Part shown: positions 32,914 through 41,705 of the stretch, piece after piece | Layout: each line of letters starts with the position of its first letter | Numbering within the stretch: the stretch's first letter is position 1 | NCBI RefSeq assembly: GCF_018860505.1 | Contig: NZ_JAHKPU010000030.1 | Coordinates: 186,001 to 250,000 of the forward strand | Source of the DNA: Pacificibacter marinus | GTDB taxonomy: Bacteria; Pseudomonadota; Alphaproteobacteria; Rhodobacterales; Rhodobacteraceae | DNA: 64,000 nt | Reading direction: 5' to 3' | Made by a program: the position numbers and the translations under genes | Notes under the pieces: model-generated | The model's database searches: none | What the model was told of the DNA's origin: nothing | The model's input: the letters and a program-made list of their open reading frames with translations, nothing else

Positions 32914-33762
32914 TCAGTTCAACCACAGATGGACCAAAGCCGCCTCTGGCGTCTCACGTCCACCGTTTTGCACACCAGTATTCCACAAAGCTGCCCCCGC
33001 AGCATAAGTGCCTGGTTCAAGTGATCCGACCTCACATTGACTAACGGCGCGGATTTGCACGCCACGGTCGACGGCCTGTGACAATGCCGCAATAAGACCC
33101 GCGTCACTCATCATCGTGCCCGTACCAAAAACCCGCAAAACAGCCCCATCCAGTTCCGCCAGCATCGCCGCAAGTGCTGCTGCGGGTAAACCTGCAGCCA
33201 AGGTCACAATAGCCAATCGTTTTGTCCCAAAGCGACGATGCTTGGGCCGTGTCATTGGGTCTTGCGGAATAGTCCGAAATGAATCAAGCGCATAACTGTG
33301 ATGTTTCACCACGGCCCGCGCTGGCATCAATGTGTTGTTAAAAGCCAGAAATACCCCAAAGGCTTTGTCATGCAGCAAAGCGTCGATGGCAGAACTTAAG
33401 TTGCCCTCTGCATCACCGCCCGCCCCAAGTGGCACCATAGAAGCGCATAGCACCACGCGTCGCTTTAAACCTTCTAAAGCTTGCGACAAAGCCGCACCGG
33501 TGAAGGCCATCGTATCAGTGCCTTGGATCACCAAAACAGGGCAGTCAGGATGTGCATCTATGACATCTAATATCTCGTTCCAATGGGTCGGCCCAAGATT
33601 GGCACTGTCGACCAAAGGTTTGAAAACATGCTGCTGCATATCGACACCTGCGGGCAAACGCGCAGCCACAGCCGCTTCGACAAGACCGGCTTGTGGGGTC
33701 AACCCCTCGTCGCTGGGCACCATTCCGATGGTGCCGCCTGTATGGATCAATAGCAGCTTCAT
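32914..33762 (-). CDS. L-asparaginase family amidohydrolase
   Basis: A 282-residue bacterial-type asparaginase. The first catalytic Thr motif HTGGTIGM is at residues 7-14, and the second is GTDT (81-84) within VIQGTDTMAFTGA. The usual His before GTDT is Gln80 here. The central ASMVPLGAGGDAEGNLSSAIDAL region matches the RPxxxxSxDGxxNL part in modified form, and the domain is slightly short of type I enzymes (about 330). Product would be aspartate plus ammonia. The start overlaps the racemase stop by 4 bases, so the two are co-translated. Substrate preference (Asn, Gln, D- or L-forms) is not determinable. Confidence 0.88.
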   Translation of the reverse strand: MKLLLIHTGGTIGMVPSDEGLTPQAGLVEAAVAARLPAGVDMQQHVFKPLVDSANLGPTHWNEILDVIDAHPDCPVLVIQGTDTMAFTGAALSQALEGLKRRVVLCASMVPLGAGGDAEGNLSSAIDALLHDKAFGVFLAFNNTLMPARAVVKHHSYALDSFRTIPQDPMTRPKHRRFGTKRLAIVTLAAGLPAAALAAMLAELDGAVLRVFGTGTMMSDAGLIAALSQAVDRGVQIRAVSQCEVGSLEPGTYAAGAALWNTGVQNGGRETPEAALVHLWLN

Positions 33763-34487
33763 AGATCAATCTTTCGCGCGGTGATCGCGCGGGTTACCAG
33801 CGTTTCCGCCACACACTCCGTCACGTCTATAAATGTTTTGCCCGCCACATCTGCGGCAATCAATGGCAACTCTGTGCAGGCCAAAACAACAACGGATGCG
33901 GTCAAATCTTGAGCTATATCCTCAAAGCGCTGCGCCAACCCGTCGTGGTTCTGTCCGAACCGTTTCACATCTTCGATTAAAAAGTGCAATGGTTCGGCTT
34001 GCTTAGGTGTTTCAAACTCTATGTCCGAACAAAGTGTCGTGTAAACGGAATAGTCATCAAGTGCCGCAACGGGACCCGCAGCCAAGAGACCGACAGAGGT
34101 CTGACCTGTTTGCACGAGTGCATTCCTTAACACCGACTGAAATGACAAAAACTCACCTGCATCCGGCAAGGTGGACAGCAAAGCGTCGATCCGCGGCGCG
34201 AACCAATTTAATGTGTTACAGGCAATTGCAAAGACATCCACTTGTGGCGCGATTTGGCGCACACTGCGCTCCAAGGCCTCCCACGTTTCAATCTCATTGG
34301 CACGCAACGCCATCGACAAGCCCAGTTGCGGCTCAGATACAATCAAAACGCGCGGTGCATCAAGGTCGCCCCGAAACGTGTCTCCCATTATCTTTTGATT
34401 TGATATCAAAACCTTGGACCATAAATCGATTCCTGCTTCGGGGCCAGATCCTGCAATGATCCCGATCGTATATGGCCTGTTTGTCAT
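33759..34487 (-). CDS. Aspartate/glutamate racemase family protein
   Basis: A 242-residue Asp/Glu/hydantoin racemase fold. The two catalytic thiols are Cys90 in AIACNTLNWF and Cys204 in VLACTELPLI, in the usual positions near the ends of the two pseudo-symmetric halves; the N-terminal TIGIIAGSGPEAG glycine loop is also conserved. It would interconvert L- and D-forms of aspartate or a related acidic amino acid without cofactor. It precedes and overlaps the asparaginase gene and diverges from the XRE regulator. Confidence 0.85.
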   Translation of the reverse strand: MTNRPYTIGIIAGSGPEAGIDLWSKVLISNQKIMGDTFRGDLDAPRVLIVSEPQLGLSMALRANEIETWEALERSVRQIAPQVDVFAIACNTLNWFAPRIDALLSTLPDAGEFLSFQSVLRNALVQTGQTSVGLLAAGPVAALDDYSVYTTLCSDIEFETPKQAEPLHFLIEDVKRFGQNHDGLAQRFEDIAQDLTASVVVLACTELPLIAADVAGKTFIDVTECVAETLVTRAITARKIDL

Positions 34488-34532
34488 AGAAGTCTCCTTA
34501 CCTAGATCATGCGCGGTTTACCTGTTGTTGAC

Positions 34533-34558
34533 AATTGGTTCATTGCGCGCAAATTGGT
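34533..34558. promoter_or_regulatory. Divergent promoter region between racemase and XRE genes, with repeats
   Basis: The 107-base gap has two direct copies of AATTGGT (34533-34539 and 34552-34558) flanking a TTGCGCGCAA palindrome (34543-34552) and following a TTGACA hexamer (34529-34534). The layout suits an operator for the XRE protein; binding is unproven. Confidence 0.4.
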
Positions 34559-34594
34559 GCTATCTGATGCAATTACCGCGAGAAAAAGAGCAAG

Positions 34595-35401
34595 ATGTCC
34601 GAAATATCTGAAAATTTGCGCCTACTGTGCTCCTTCAAGACATCCATCTCTCAGGTCAGTCGCGATTTGGGCATCAATCGCAGTCAACTCAATCGTTATC
34701 TTGCTGGCACATCGACCCCAAGGACAGGGCTGATGCGCAAAATATGTGACTACTTTGGCGTTGAGATGCACGAACTAATGTTGCCCCCCAAAGACTTTGC
34801 TGAGTTGATCCAATTGCGCGGCCTCGACAGCGACGACAGTACGGGGCGCATGTTGCGCCAATACATCGACAAACTCATGGCCAGCAATGAACCGCGCATT
34901 CAGAACATGGCCGGCACATTTTGGGAATATTACCAGTCCATGTCGCAGCCCGGAAAGGTCATTAGAAACCTGATCACCTTTGAAGCCCGTGACCATTATA
35001 TGTTTTACAGACGCCTAGAGCGCATGGGCCCCCACGACAAACCCTGCCACCACCATTTTCGCTATCAAGGGGCTGCTTTAATGACAGGGGATCGCATTTT
35101 CATGTCGGATCACGAATACGGTGCCGAGGTCGAGCTGACGCAAACAGTTCTTTACCCCGATTATTCAATGCGCTGGACTCGCCTGCATGGCATTAAACTT
35201 GGCGTATCAGCCGATAGCAACCACATGCCCTGTGCCGTGCGTGTAGTGTTCGAACGTCCCCCCCATTCCATGCATTCCATGACTGCTCTGCGCCATAGCG
35301 GATTGTTTGACCGTGACAGCCCGCATATTCCAGAGCATGTTCTTGAAATGATCGACAACACGACAAGTGGCCCGCATTTGTTTGAAGCCTATTCACGTTA
35401 A
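34595..35401 (+). CDS. XRE-family helix-turn-helix regulator with large C-terminal domain
   Basis: A 268-residue regulator: the N-terminal XRE helix-turn-helix (about residues 5-65; TSISQVSRDLGINRSQLNRYLAGTSTPRTGLMRKICDYFGV) is followed by a roughly 200-residue domain of unknown type, rich in His and Arg (KPCHHHFRYQGAALMTGDRIFM, NHMPCAVRVVFERPPH). This domain looks like a ligand-binding module but I cannot name it. The gene diverges from the racemase-asparaginase pair, which is its most likely target. No transmembrane segments. The AGAGCAAG upstream supports ATG 34595. Confidence 0.82.
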   Translation: MSEISENLRLLCSFKTSISQVSRDLGINRSQLNRYLAGTSTPRTGLMRKICDYFGVEMHELMLPPKDFAELIQLRGLDSDDSTGRMLRQYIDKLMASNEPRIQNMAGTFWEYYQSMSQPGKVIRNLITFEARDHYMFYRRLERMGPHDKPCHHHFRYQGAALMTGDRIFMSDHEYGAEVELTQTVLYPDYSMRWTRLHGIKLGVSADSNHMPCAVRVVFERPPHSMHSMTALRHSGLFDRDSPHIPEHVLEMIDNTTSGPHLFEAYSR

Positions 35402-35456
35402 TCTGGGTCACGTTTACCAATCGCGCATCACCTCAAAAGGCATGGTCTTTTGACAC

Positions 35457-35497
35457 AAAACGGCGCTGCAAGCTTTATCCCCGCAGCGCCGCTGTTT
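35457..35497. terminator. Bidirectional terminator between convergent XRE and inositol ABC genes
   Basis: CGGCGCTGC / GCAGCGCCG is a perfect 9-bp stem (35461-35469, 35483-35491). T-runs follow on the plus strand (CTGTTTTTCT) and on the minus strand (TTTTGTG). Confidence 0.85.
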
Positions 35498-35522
35498 TTC
35501 TCAATTTCGTAGACCTATCGGC

Positions 35523-36311
35523 TTAAACAGTGCCACCAAGAGACCCCTCTAAACTGGCAAGTTCTTGTCCGCCCGCCATCATATCTTGCAGCTCTTCGGG
35601 AGACACTTTGCCGCGCGTTGCCGTGCCAAGGGTTTGACCACGGTTCAGCACTGTGAAACGGTCGCCAACCGCCATGGCATGTCGTACGTTATGCGTGATA
35701 AAGACCACAGCAACGCCTTGCTTGCGCACCTTGTCGATGGTGGCCAGAACGTTGGCGGTTTGACGCACACCAAGAGCAGACGTCGGTTCATCAAGAATAA
35801 GAACCTTTGCGCCAAAGTGTACCGCGCGCGCAATGGCAACTGTCTGGCGTTCGCCACCCGACAACGTGCCAACTGCTTGATCTGGCCCACGCAGGTTAAT
35901 GCCCATCTTGCGCATTTCAGCCATCGTCACTTCATTAGCATGCTTGTGATCAAAGACTTTCAGCGGGCCGAACGACTTTTGAGGCTCGTTGCCCATAAAG
36001 AAATTGCGGCTCACAGACATCAACGGGATCATTGCCAAATGCTGGTGCACCGTCGCAATACCTGCATTGATCGCATCGCGCGGATCTGAGAAGTGCATCG
36101 GTTTTCCTTCGAACAAAATCTCGCCTTTGGTCGGCTTGTGCACCCCTGACATGGTCTTAATAAACGTCGACTTACCTGCGCCATTGTCCCCAAGAAGACA
36201 GTGACATTCACCGGGGAAAATATCGACAGACACACCAGCTAAGGCAATCACACGGCCAAAGTGCTTTTCGATATTTCTCATTTGAATGAGAGGCTTAACA
36301 TCAGAAGTCAT
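35523..36311 (-). CDS. Sugar ABC transporter ATPase, inositol-type
   Basis: A single-domain ABC ATPase (262 residues) of the ribose/xylose/inositol family. Walker A is GDNGAGKST, signature [14 protein letters not shown], Walker B VLILDEP. Most monosaccharide ATPases of this family have two fused ATPase domains (about 500 residues); this one has a single domain, so it should work as a homodimer. It begins 1 base from the permease stop. Assignment to inositol uptake rests on the adjacent permease, binding protein and iol genes, not on sequence alone. Confidence 0.9.
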   Translation of the reverse strand: MTSDVKPLIQMRNIEKHFGRVIALAGVSVDIFPGECHCLLGDNGAGKSTFIKTMSGVHKPTKGEILFEGKPMHFSDPRDAINAGIATVHQHLAMIPLMSVSRNFFMGNEPQKSFGPLKVFDHKHANEVTMAEMRKMGINLRGPDQAVGTLSGGERQTVAIARAVHFGAKVLILDEPTSALGVRQTANVLATIDKVRKQGVAVVFITHNVRHAMAVGDRFTVLNRGQTLGTATRGKVSPEELQDMMAGGQELASLEGSLGGTV

Positions 36312-36312
36312 A

Positions 36313-37434
36313 TTAACGTTCCCCTGTGATGATGCGGCGGATATAGGTGTTCAAGATCACAGCACCGAGCAAAATAACGCCTAAAAAGACGCGGAAAAGC
36401 GAGCTTTCAACACCAGCAAAGAACAGACCCTGCTGCACAACGCCAAAGATCAAAGCACCAAGCGCCGCGCCCAAAACCGAACCATAACCACCTGTGAGCA
36501 ATGCGCCGCCAATCACAACCGCGATGATGGCTTCGAATTCTTTAAGCAAGCCACGCCCTGCGTCAGCTGAGCTGAATTCCATAACCTGCACCGTAGCCAA
36601 AACCGTGGCACAGAACGCCGTAAACATGAAAAGCAAAATCTTAACACGATCGACCGGAACACCAGAGTTGCGAGCCGCCTCAGAATCGCCCCCCGCAGCG
36701 AAAATCCAGTTGCCAAATTTCGTACGTGTGAGAATGAAGTGACCCAAGAAAATCAAGCCAAGGGCCCAAACGATCAACATTGGAACGCCTTCGATCACGG
36801 GTTGACCAGCTTTGGTGCCGCGTGAAAACGTGGCGATCAAATCATTGTCGCCCATCCACTGGAACAGCCCCTTAAAGATCTTGCCACCAAAGACAGACGC
36901 GAGCCAATCCCCCTCTGCGATTTCTTTGATGCCACCAATGTTGCTTTTGCCCTCAAAGGCATATGGCAAAAAGATCGCAAAGCCGCGCAGAATAAACAGG
37001 AATGCAAGCGTTACAATAAAGCTGGGTAGTCCGGTACGCACAACAATTATGCCGTTCATCGCCCCAAGGCTGATCGTGATGGCAAATGTCACTAAAATCG
37101 CAAGCCACATAGGCCAGCCGAATGTCGTGGCAAAAATCGCCATAATCATACTGGCGAAACCAATCATGGAGCCGACAGACAGATCAAACTCGCCAGCAAT
37201 CATCAATAGACATGCCCCAACAGCGATGATCATAAACTGTGCCGAAACTTGGCTCCAGTTCATCACGCCTTGCGGGTTAAACATGCCGCTATCACCAGCA
37301 AAAATTATAAACAGAACGAAAACGATAACCGTCCCACACATGCCGCCAAGTTCAGGGCGAATTAAGGCTTTGCGTAGGGGGGAAATTTGTTTGACTCGTT
37401 CGTCACCCTCAATGGCCTCATTGGCTTGTGACAT
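36313..37434 (-). CDS. Sugar ABC transporter permease, inositol-type (RbsC-like)
   Basis: An inner-membrane permease of the BPD_transp_2 (RbsC/AraH) family, 373 residues, with about nine to ten hydrophobic segments. Typical blocks are [53 protein letters not shown] and a C-terminal [30 protein letters not shown] large loop near residues 160-200 is an insertion compared with RbsC. It lies 75 bases after the binding-protein gene with a strong hairpin in between and runs 1 base from the ATPase start. Confidence 0.9.
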   Translation of the reverse strand: MSQANEAIEGDERVKQISPLRKALIRPELGGMCGTVIVFVLFIIFAGDSGMFNPQGVMNWSQVSAQFMIIAVGACLLMIAGEFDLSVGSMIGFASMIMAIFATTFGWPMWLAILVTFAITISLGAMNGIIVVRTGLPSFIVTLAFLFILRGFAIFLPYAFEGKSNIGGIKEIAEGDWLASVFGGKIFKGLFQWMGDNDLIATFSRGTKAGQPVIEGVPMLIVWALGLIFLGHFILTRTKFGNWIFAAGGDSEAARNSGVPVDRVKILLFMFTAFCATVLATVQVMEFSSADAGRGLLKEFEAIIAVVIGGALLTGGYGSVLGAALGALIFGVVQQGLFFAGVESSLFRVFLGVILLGAVILNTYIRRIITGER

Positions 37435-37460
37435 GAGAACTCCCTCTCATTTTAAGTATA

Positions 37461-37495
37461 AAAACAAAGGGTGCGCGAAAATATGCGCACCCTTT
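37461..37495 (-). other. Strong hairpin between the binding-protein and permease genes
   Basis: AAAGGGTGCGC / GCGCACCCTTT forms a perfect 11-bp stem with an 8-base loop, then GTTTTTATAC on the minus strand. It may terminate part of the transcripts and raise binding protein relative to permease. Confidence 0.6.
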
Positions 37496-37508
37496 TTAAA
37501 GGCTTGAT

Positions 37509-38459
37509 TTAGCGGTAAACACCCGCAAACTCTTCAACTTTTTCAAGCGCATCTTTGGTCACAAAACCTGGACCAGAGTTGATATTGTTGCCTGGAAGTA
37601 CGCCGTAACGGTCGTAGTTGGACAAGATCACAACAGGCAGGTAGGCCTGCAAGAATGGTTGCTGGTCGATGCCCCATTCAATAACGCCGCTTTTGATGCC
37701 TTTTACGATTTCTTCACCAAGATCGAATGTGCCAAAGTAGATCTCGCCAGAGAGACCCATTTCATCAAGCGCAAGCAGCGTAGGGTCAGCGGAAACCGGA
37801 CCAAGTGTCAGAACCGCGTCGGTATCAGGGTTTGCATTCAAGTAAGCTTGAACGCGGTTTTTAACTTCCGAAGGGTCTTCGCCAGAGTCAATCATTTGGC
37901 TGCCGAGTTCGACACCCAAGCCATCTGCAAAACCTTGGCAACGCTGCGCTACAACAGTGTTAGAGATCGCGTGGTTGACACAAACAAAGCTCTCTACACC
38001 GTCACCTTTGGCGCGAATGCCCGCTGCGAGACCAGCATCATACTCTGGCTGGCCAACGAACATAAGCGCGCCAACGTCGCGTGCTTGCTCAACAGTGCCA
38101 GAGTTCATGATGATGACGTCAATACCTTGATCAACGGCTGCGCGAATAGGGCCGCTCAGAACGTCGAAGTCAGCAAGCGTTGTGATGATGCCGTCTGGTT
38201 GTGTCGCGGCAGCTTGCTCGATGATGCGTGCCATATCTGCCAAATCACCAGTTGGTGGATTACGATACTCAACACTTACATCCATTTGCTCACCCGCAAG
38301 GGCGATGCCGTTTTTAACTGTGTTCCACCATGTATCAGAATCAGGGGCATGGCTGACAAGAACATATTTCAGGTCGTCATTGTGATCGTCTGCAGTTGCC
38401 AAAACAGGTGATGCGATCACCGCTGCACTCAGCATAAATTTGGTAAAAATAGATTTCAT
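37509..38459 (-). CDS. Periplasmic sugar-binding protein, inositol ABC transporter
   Basis: A 316-residue LacI-like periplasmic sugar-binding protein (type I fold) with a Sec signal peptide (MKSIFTKFMLSAAVIASPVLATA). The mature part begins KYVLVSHAPDSDTWWNTVKNGI and contains VEYRNPPTGDLADMARIIEQAAATQPDGI, VIIMNSGT, FVGQPEYDAGLAAGI and CVNHAISNTVVAQRCQGF. A GGGAGGAAC ribosome-binding site supports the start. It is the first gene of the transporter operon and diverges from the LacI-type regulator across an operator. Inositol as ligand is inferred from context. Confidence 0.9.
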   Translation of the reverse strand: MKSIFTKFMLSAAVIASPVLATADDHNDDLKYVLVSHAPDSDTWWNTVKNGIALAGEQMDVSVEYRNPPTGDLADMARIIEQAAATQPDGIITTLADFDVLSGPIRAAVDQGIDVIIMNSGTVEQARDVGALMFVGQPEYDAGLAAGIRAKGDGVESFVCVNHAISNTVVAQRCQGFADGLGVELGSQMIDSGEDPSEVKNRVQAYLNANPDTDAVLTLGPVSADPTLLALDEMGLSGEIYFGTFDLGEEIVKGIKSGVIEWGIDQQPFLQAYLPVVILSNYDRYGVLPGNNINSGPGFVTKDALEKVEEFAGVYR

Positions 38460-38541
38460 GTTGTTCCTCCCAAGAACGCGATTTTATCAGCAATCGAGCG
38501 GGCTGCGCCCTTCTCAAACAGAACAAAACACGGATTCGTTT

Positions 38542-38563
38542 TTTTTGCAACCGGTTGCAAAAA
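38542..38563. promoter_or_regulatory. LacI-type operator 1 of the inositol regulon
   Basis: A perfect 22-base palindrome, TTTTTGCAACC-GGTTGCAAAAA, sits 83 bases from both the binding-protein start (38459) and the LacI start (38646). The central CpG is typical of LacI-family operators. The 18-base core recurs exactly at 42832-42849. Confidence 0.85.
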
Positions 38564-38645
38564 TTATTTTACAGCCCTACGCTCACCTCTACTGACATTT
38601 CAAAGAGATACGGGCATAACATGGTCTGCCAAGGAGGATGACGAG

Positions 38646-39644
38646 ATGACTGCAACACTCAAAGATGTCGCGAACCGCGCTGGGGTTTCGACCTCGGCTG
38701 TCTCGCGCACCTTTACAGATGGTGCGTCCGTTTCCCTCAAAATGCGGCGCAAAGTTGAGAAGGCCGCCGCCGAACTTGGTTACAGTCCGAACTTTTTGGC
38801 CCGCAGCTTAACGACGCGCCGCACCAAACTGATCGGGTTGGTCAGCAACAACTTTCACAACCCCATCTTTTTACAAGTGTTCGATCTGTTCACACGCGGA
38901 CTTCAAGATCGCGGGTTGCGCCCTCTTTTGGTTAATTTGAGTGACGAAGTTGATCCCGAGAACTCATTACGCATGCTGCAGCAATATTCGGTAGATGGCG
39001 CCATCGTCGCTTCATCCACCCTGCCGCCAGTGTTCTCAAAAGCATTTCGCGATCAAAAGCTGCCTGTCGTGCACACCTTTGGCCGCTATACCAGCAGCCC
39101 GGATGTACATGTTGTCGGCATAGACAACGTCGAAGCGGGACGCATGGCAGCACGCGAACTTGTTGAGCGCGGCTATAAGAAAGTGGCCTATTTGGGTGGT
39201 CCGCAGCTGGCGACATCCGCGCAGGATCGCCTTGAAGGCTTTGAGCGCGAGCTATCGCAACACCCTGACGTGGCACAGTCTCACAGCTACGCCGCCGCCT
39301 ATTCTTTTGAGGCCGGCCGCGCTGAAATGCTGCGCCTGTTGAAAGAAAACCCAGCTGAAGCGTATTTTTGCGCGGATGATGTCTTATCCATTGGCGCGCT
39401 CAGTGCAGTTAAAGACATGGGACTGCGCGTACACGAAGATATCGGCATCATTGGCTTGAACGATATGGAAATGTCAGGCTGGGAAAACATCAATTTGACA
39501 ACGATCCATCAGCCTATTCGTCAAATTATCAGCTCGTCGATCGAATTGATGGTCGCGATGCTGGACGAGCCTGATCGATACCCTGAGGCACGATTATTCC
39601 CGTGTCGCGTGGTGGAACGGGGCACATTGCGGCCCCGCCCCTAG
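38646..39644 (+). CDS. LacI-family regulator of inositol genes
   Basis: A 332-residue LacI regulator. N-terminal HTH (TLKDVANRAGVSTSAVSRTF, then the hinge SPNFLARSLTTRRTKLIGLV) is followed by a type I periplasmic-binding-protein-like domain (FFADD and YFCADDVLSIGALSAVKDMG; INLTTIHQPIRQI). An AAGGAGG ribosome-binding site lies 10 bases before ATG 38646. The gene diverges from the ABC transporter operon across operator 1, and the identical core operator before iolD marks it as the likely regulon repressor. The effector (inositol or a derived keto compound) is inferred. Confidence 0.9.
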   Translation: MTATLKDVANRAGVSTSAVSRTFTDGASVSLKMRRKVEKAAAELGYSPNFLARSLTTRRTKLIGLVSNNFHNPIFLQVFDLFTRGLQDRGLRPLLVNLSDEVDPENSLRMLQQYSVDGAIVASSTLPPVFSKAFRDQKLPVVHTFGRYTSSPDVHVVGIDNVEAGRMAARELVERGYKKVAYLGGPQLATSAQDRLEGFERELSQHPDVAQSHSYAAAYSFEAGRAEMLRLLKENPAEAYFCADDVLSIGALSAVKDMGLRVHEDIGIIGLNDMEMSGWENINLTTIHQPIRQIISSSIELMVAMLDEPDRYPEARLFPCRVVERGTLRPRP

Positions 39645-39648
39645 CTGT

Positions 39649-40782
39649 TTATTTGAAGATAGATGGACGCGCATCCATCCAAACGCCGCCCTCTTTCGCG
39701 GACGCCACAGCCGTGTGAACCGCTGCCATAGACCGAACTCCGTCTGACGCATTTGGCAGGCCATTACGCGTTTCACCCGCAATCGCATCAGCCAAATCGC
39801 AATAGATATTCGCTACAGCCAATGGAAAGCCCTCAGGGTGCGCGATAGAGACGCGTGACAAACGCTGCGCGTCTTCTGACAGGCCAGCTTCGCCCTTTTC
39901 AATGATTTGAGTGCGCCCGCCTACAGGGGTATAGATCAACTGATTTGGTTGCTCAGAAGCCCAACGCAGGCCGCCCGTTTCCCCAAACACTTGAATATCG
40001 AACCCATGCTGCCGACCGATCGCCACCGACGAGGTCCAAAGCCGCCCAACAGTGCCGCCTGACATGCGGAAATTGACCATAGCGTCGTCTTCCAACTCAC
40101 GGCTGGAAATCGTGGACGCGAAGTCAGCAGACAATGTTTCGACCTCATCGTTACAGATGAAACTCGCCATATGCAGCGCGTGAATACCGCAGTCTGCAAA
40201 CTGACCAGAAACACCAGCCATAGCAGGATCATAGCGCCAGCGTACTCGCGGATTATCAGCATCCGTCGCATCGCCGTGGTGGCCGTGTGAAAAGTTTGTC
40301 ACAACCAAACGCGGTTTGCCAAGCTCACCCGACTGCACCATCGCACGCGCTTGGCGCACCATGGGATAGGCGGAATAACAATAGTTAACCGCACAGATTT
40401 TACCTGTCTTTTCTGCGATACCAACAATGGCTTCGCCCTCTTCAACAGTCATCGTCATCGGCTTTTCGCACAACACGTTAAAGCCCGCTTCCAAGAAGGA
40501 TTTGGTGATCTCGAAATGCGTCGCGTTTGGCGTTGCAACCGTCACCAGATCAACCCGATCCGCACGGTCTTTTTCGCCCGCAAGCATCTCGGTCCAATCG
40601 CCATAAGCGCGGTCTTGGGCAATGCCTAAACGCTGCGCATAGTCACGACCAGCATCAGCCCGATGATCCAATGCGCCAGCGGCAAATTCGAACCGCCCGT
40701 CAGCCAATGCGCCCAAGCGGTGCGCGGGGCCAATTTGGCTCCCCTCGCCGCCGCCAATCATACCCCATTTTAACTTTGCCAT
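39649..40782 (-). CDS. Gfo/Idh/MocA-family oxidoreductase
   Basis: An NAD(P)-dependent dehydrogenase of 377 residues. Rossmann start KWGMIGGGEGSQIGPAHRLG, followed by the substrate-lysine motif VLCEKPMTMTVEEGEAI and the C-terminal alpha/beta domain with the WRYDPAMAGVSGQFADCGIHALHMASF stretch (His of the catalytic motif). It differs strongly from the IolG-like gene at 47473, so its substrate may be scyllo-inositol, another inositol isomer, or a keto-intermediate. It is the last gene of the minus-strand dehydrogenase operon and is convergent with the LacI gene by 4 bases. Confidence 0.88.
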   Translation of the reverse strand: MAKLKWGMIGGGEGSQIGPAHRLGALADGRFEFAAGALDHRADAGRDYAQRLGIAQDRAYGDWTEMLAGEKDRADRVDLVTVATPNATHFEITKSFLEAGFNVLCEKPMTMTVEEGEAIVGIAEKTGKICAVNYCYSAYPMVRQARAMVQSGELGKPRLVVTNFSHGHHGDATDADNPRVRWRYDPAMAGVSGQFADCGIHALHMASFICNDEVETLSADFASTISSRELEDDAMVNFRMSGGTVGRLWTSSVAIGRQHGFDIQVFGETGGLRWASEQPNQLIYTPVGGRTQIIEKGEAGLSEDAQRLSRVSIAHPEGFPLAVANIYCDLADAIAGETRNGLPNASDGVRSMAAVHTAVASAKEGGVWMDARPSIFK

Positions 40783-40794
40783 AGGTAAGTCTCC

Positions 40795-41685
40795 TTAGAA
40801 TCCAATGGATTGCAAATATTCACGATTGGCGCGCGCATCTTCAAGCGGCGTGCCAGGCATAGATGGATCACAGTCTTGTTCAACAGTGCACCAGCCCTCA
40901 AAGCCCGCATCCAAAAGACGCTGGCGTACAGCTGGGAAATCAACATCACCTTGACCGAGATTGCAGAAAATACCCTGCCCGCAAGCCGTGTAAAAATCGG
41001 TGCGTTTTTCAACGACATCCGCTTTGACTTTAGGGTCGATATCTTTGAAGTGCATGTAAGAAATGCGGTCAATGTAGCGGTCCATAAAGGCCACTGGATC
41101 GAAGCCAGCATAAGAGTGATGGCCTGTGTCAAAACAGATCTTGAGGATCTTTTCGTCGACCTCGCTGAGCAGGCGCTCTAGTTCAGGCTCAAAATCCATA
41201 AACCCAGCGGCATGCGCATGAATACCAACAGTCAAACCGTAGTCTTCAGCGCCCATTTTTGCGATGGTTGCGATGCGATCACGAAAAGCTGTCCATTCGG
41301 CCTTGTCCATTTGTTCGGCCTCGGACGCCCGTCCAGCCGTTGGCGCCCGACGCGCTGAAATGCTGTCGATCAACACCAAATGTTGCGCGCCGTGAGCGAC
41401 AAGCGCCTTGCAGGTGCGCGTTGCAGCGTCCAACAAAGTGTCCCAATTGTTTGGGTCGTGAAACGCTTGGAACACCACACCACCGATGATTTCCAAATCA
41501 CGTTCAGCCAAAGCTGGAGCCAGCACTTTTGGGTCTTCAGGCATATAGCCGATGGGGCCAAGTTCGATGCCTTTGTAGCCAGCGCCAGCACATTGATCCA
41601 ACACCGATTGCCATGTTGGATACGCTGGATCGCTTGGAAATTCGATCCCCCAAGAACAGGGGGCGTTGCCGATTTTAATAGTCAT
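40795..41685 (-). CDS. iolE: Inosose dehydratase-type TIM-barrel enzyme (IolE-like)
   Basis: An AP-endonuclease-2-like (sugar phosphate isomerase/epimerase) TIM barrel of 296 residues from ATG 41685 (MTIKIGNAPCSWGIEFP). Metal-binding acidic and His residues are seen in GYKGIELGPIGY, VGIHAHAAGFMDFEPELE, CFDTGHHSYAGFDPVAF, YMHFKDIDPKV and WCTVEQDCDP. In the inositol pathway IolE removes water from 2-keto-myo-inositol. This is the only candidate for that step in the cluster, but IolI/IolH isomerases share the fold, so the exact step is inferred. Confidence 0.8.
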   Translation of the reverse strand: MTIKIGNAPCSWGIEFPSDPAYPTWQSVLDQCAGAGYKGIELGPIGYMPEDPKVLAPALAERDLEIIGGVVFQAFHDPNNWDTLLDAATRTCKALVAHGAQHLVLIDSISARRAPTAGRASEAEQMDKAEWTAFRDRIATIAKMGAEDYGLTVGIHAHAAGFMDFEPELERLLSEVDEKILKICFDTGHHSYAGFDPVAFMDRYIDRISYMHFKDIDPKVKADVVEKRTDFYTACGQGIFCNLGQGDVDFPAVRQRLLDAGFEGWCTVEQDCDPSMPGTPLEDARANREYLQSIGF

Positions 41686-41705
41686 GTCAGAGCCTTTCAA
41701 AAACG

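Noticed and set aside
35565-36089. 174-codon open frame opposite the inositol ABC ATPase
   Set aside because: Antisense to intact Walker A, signature and Walker B motifs; no independent support.
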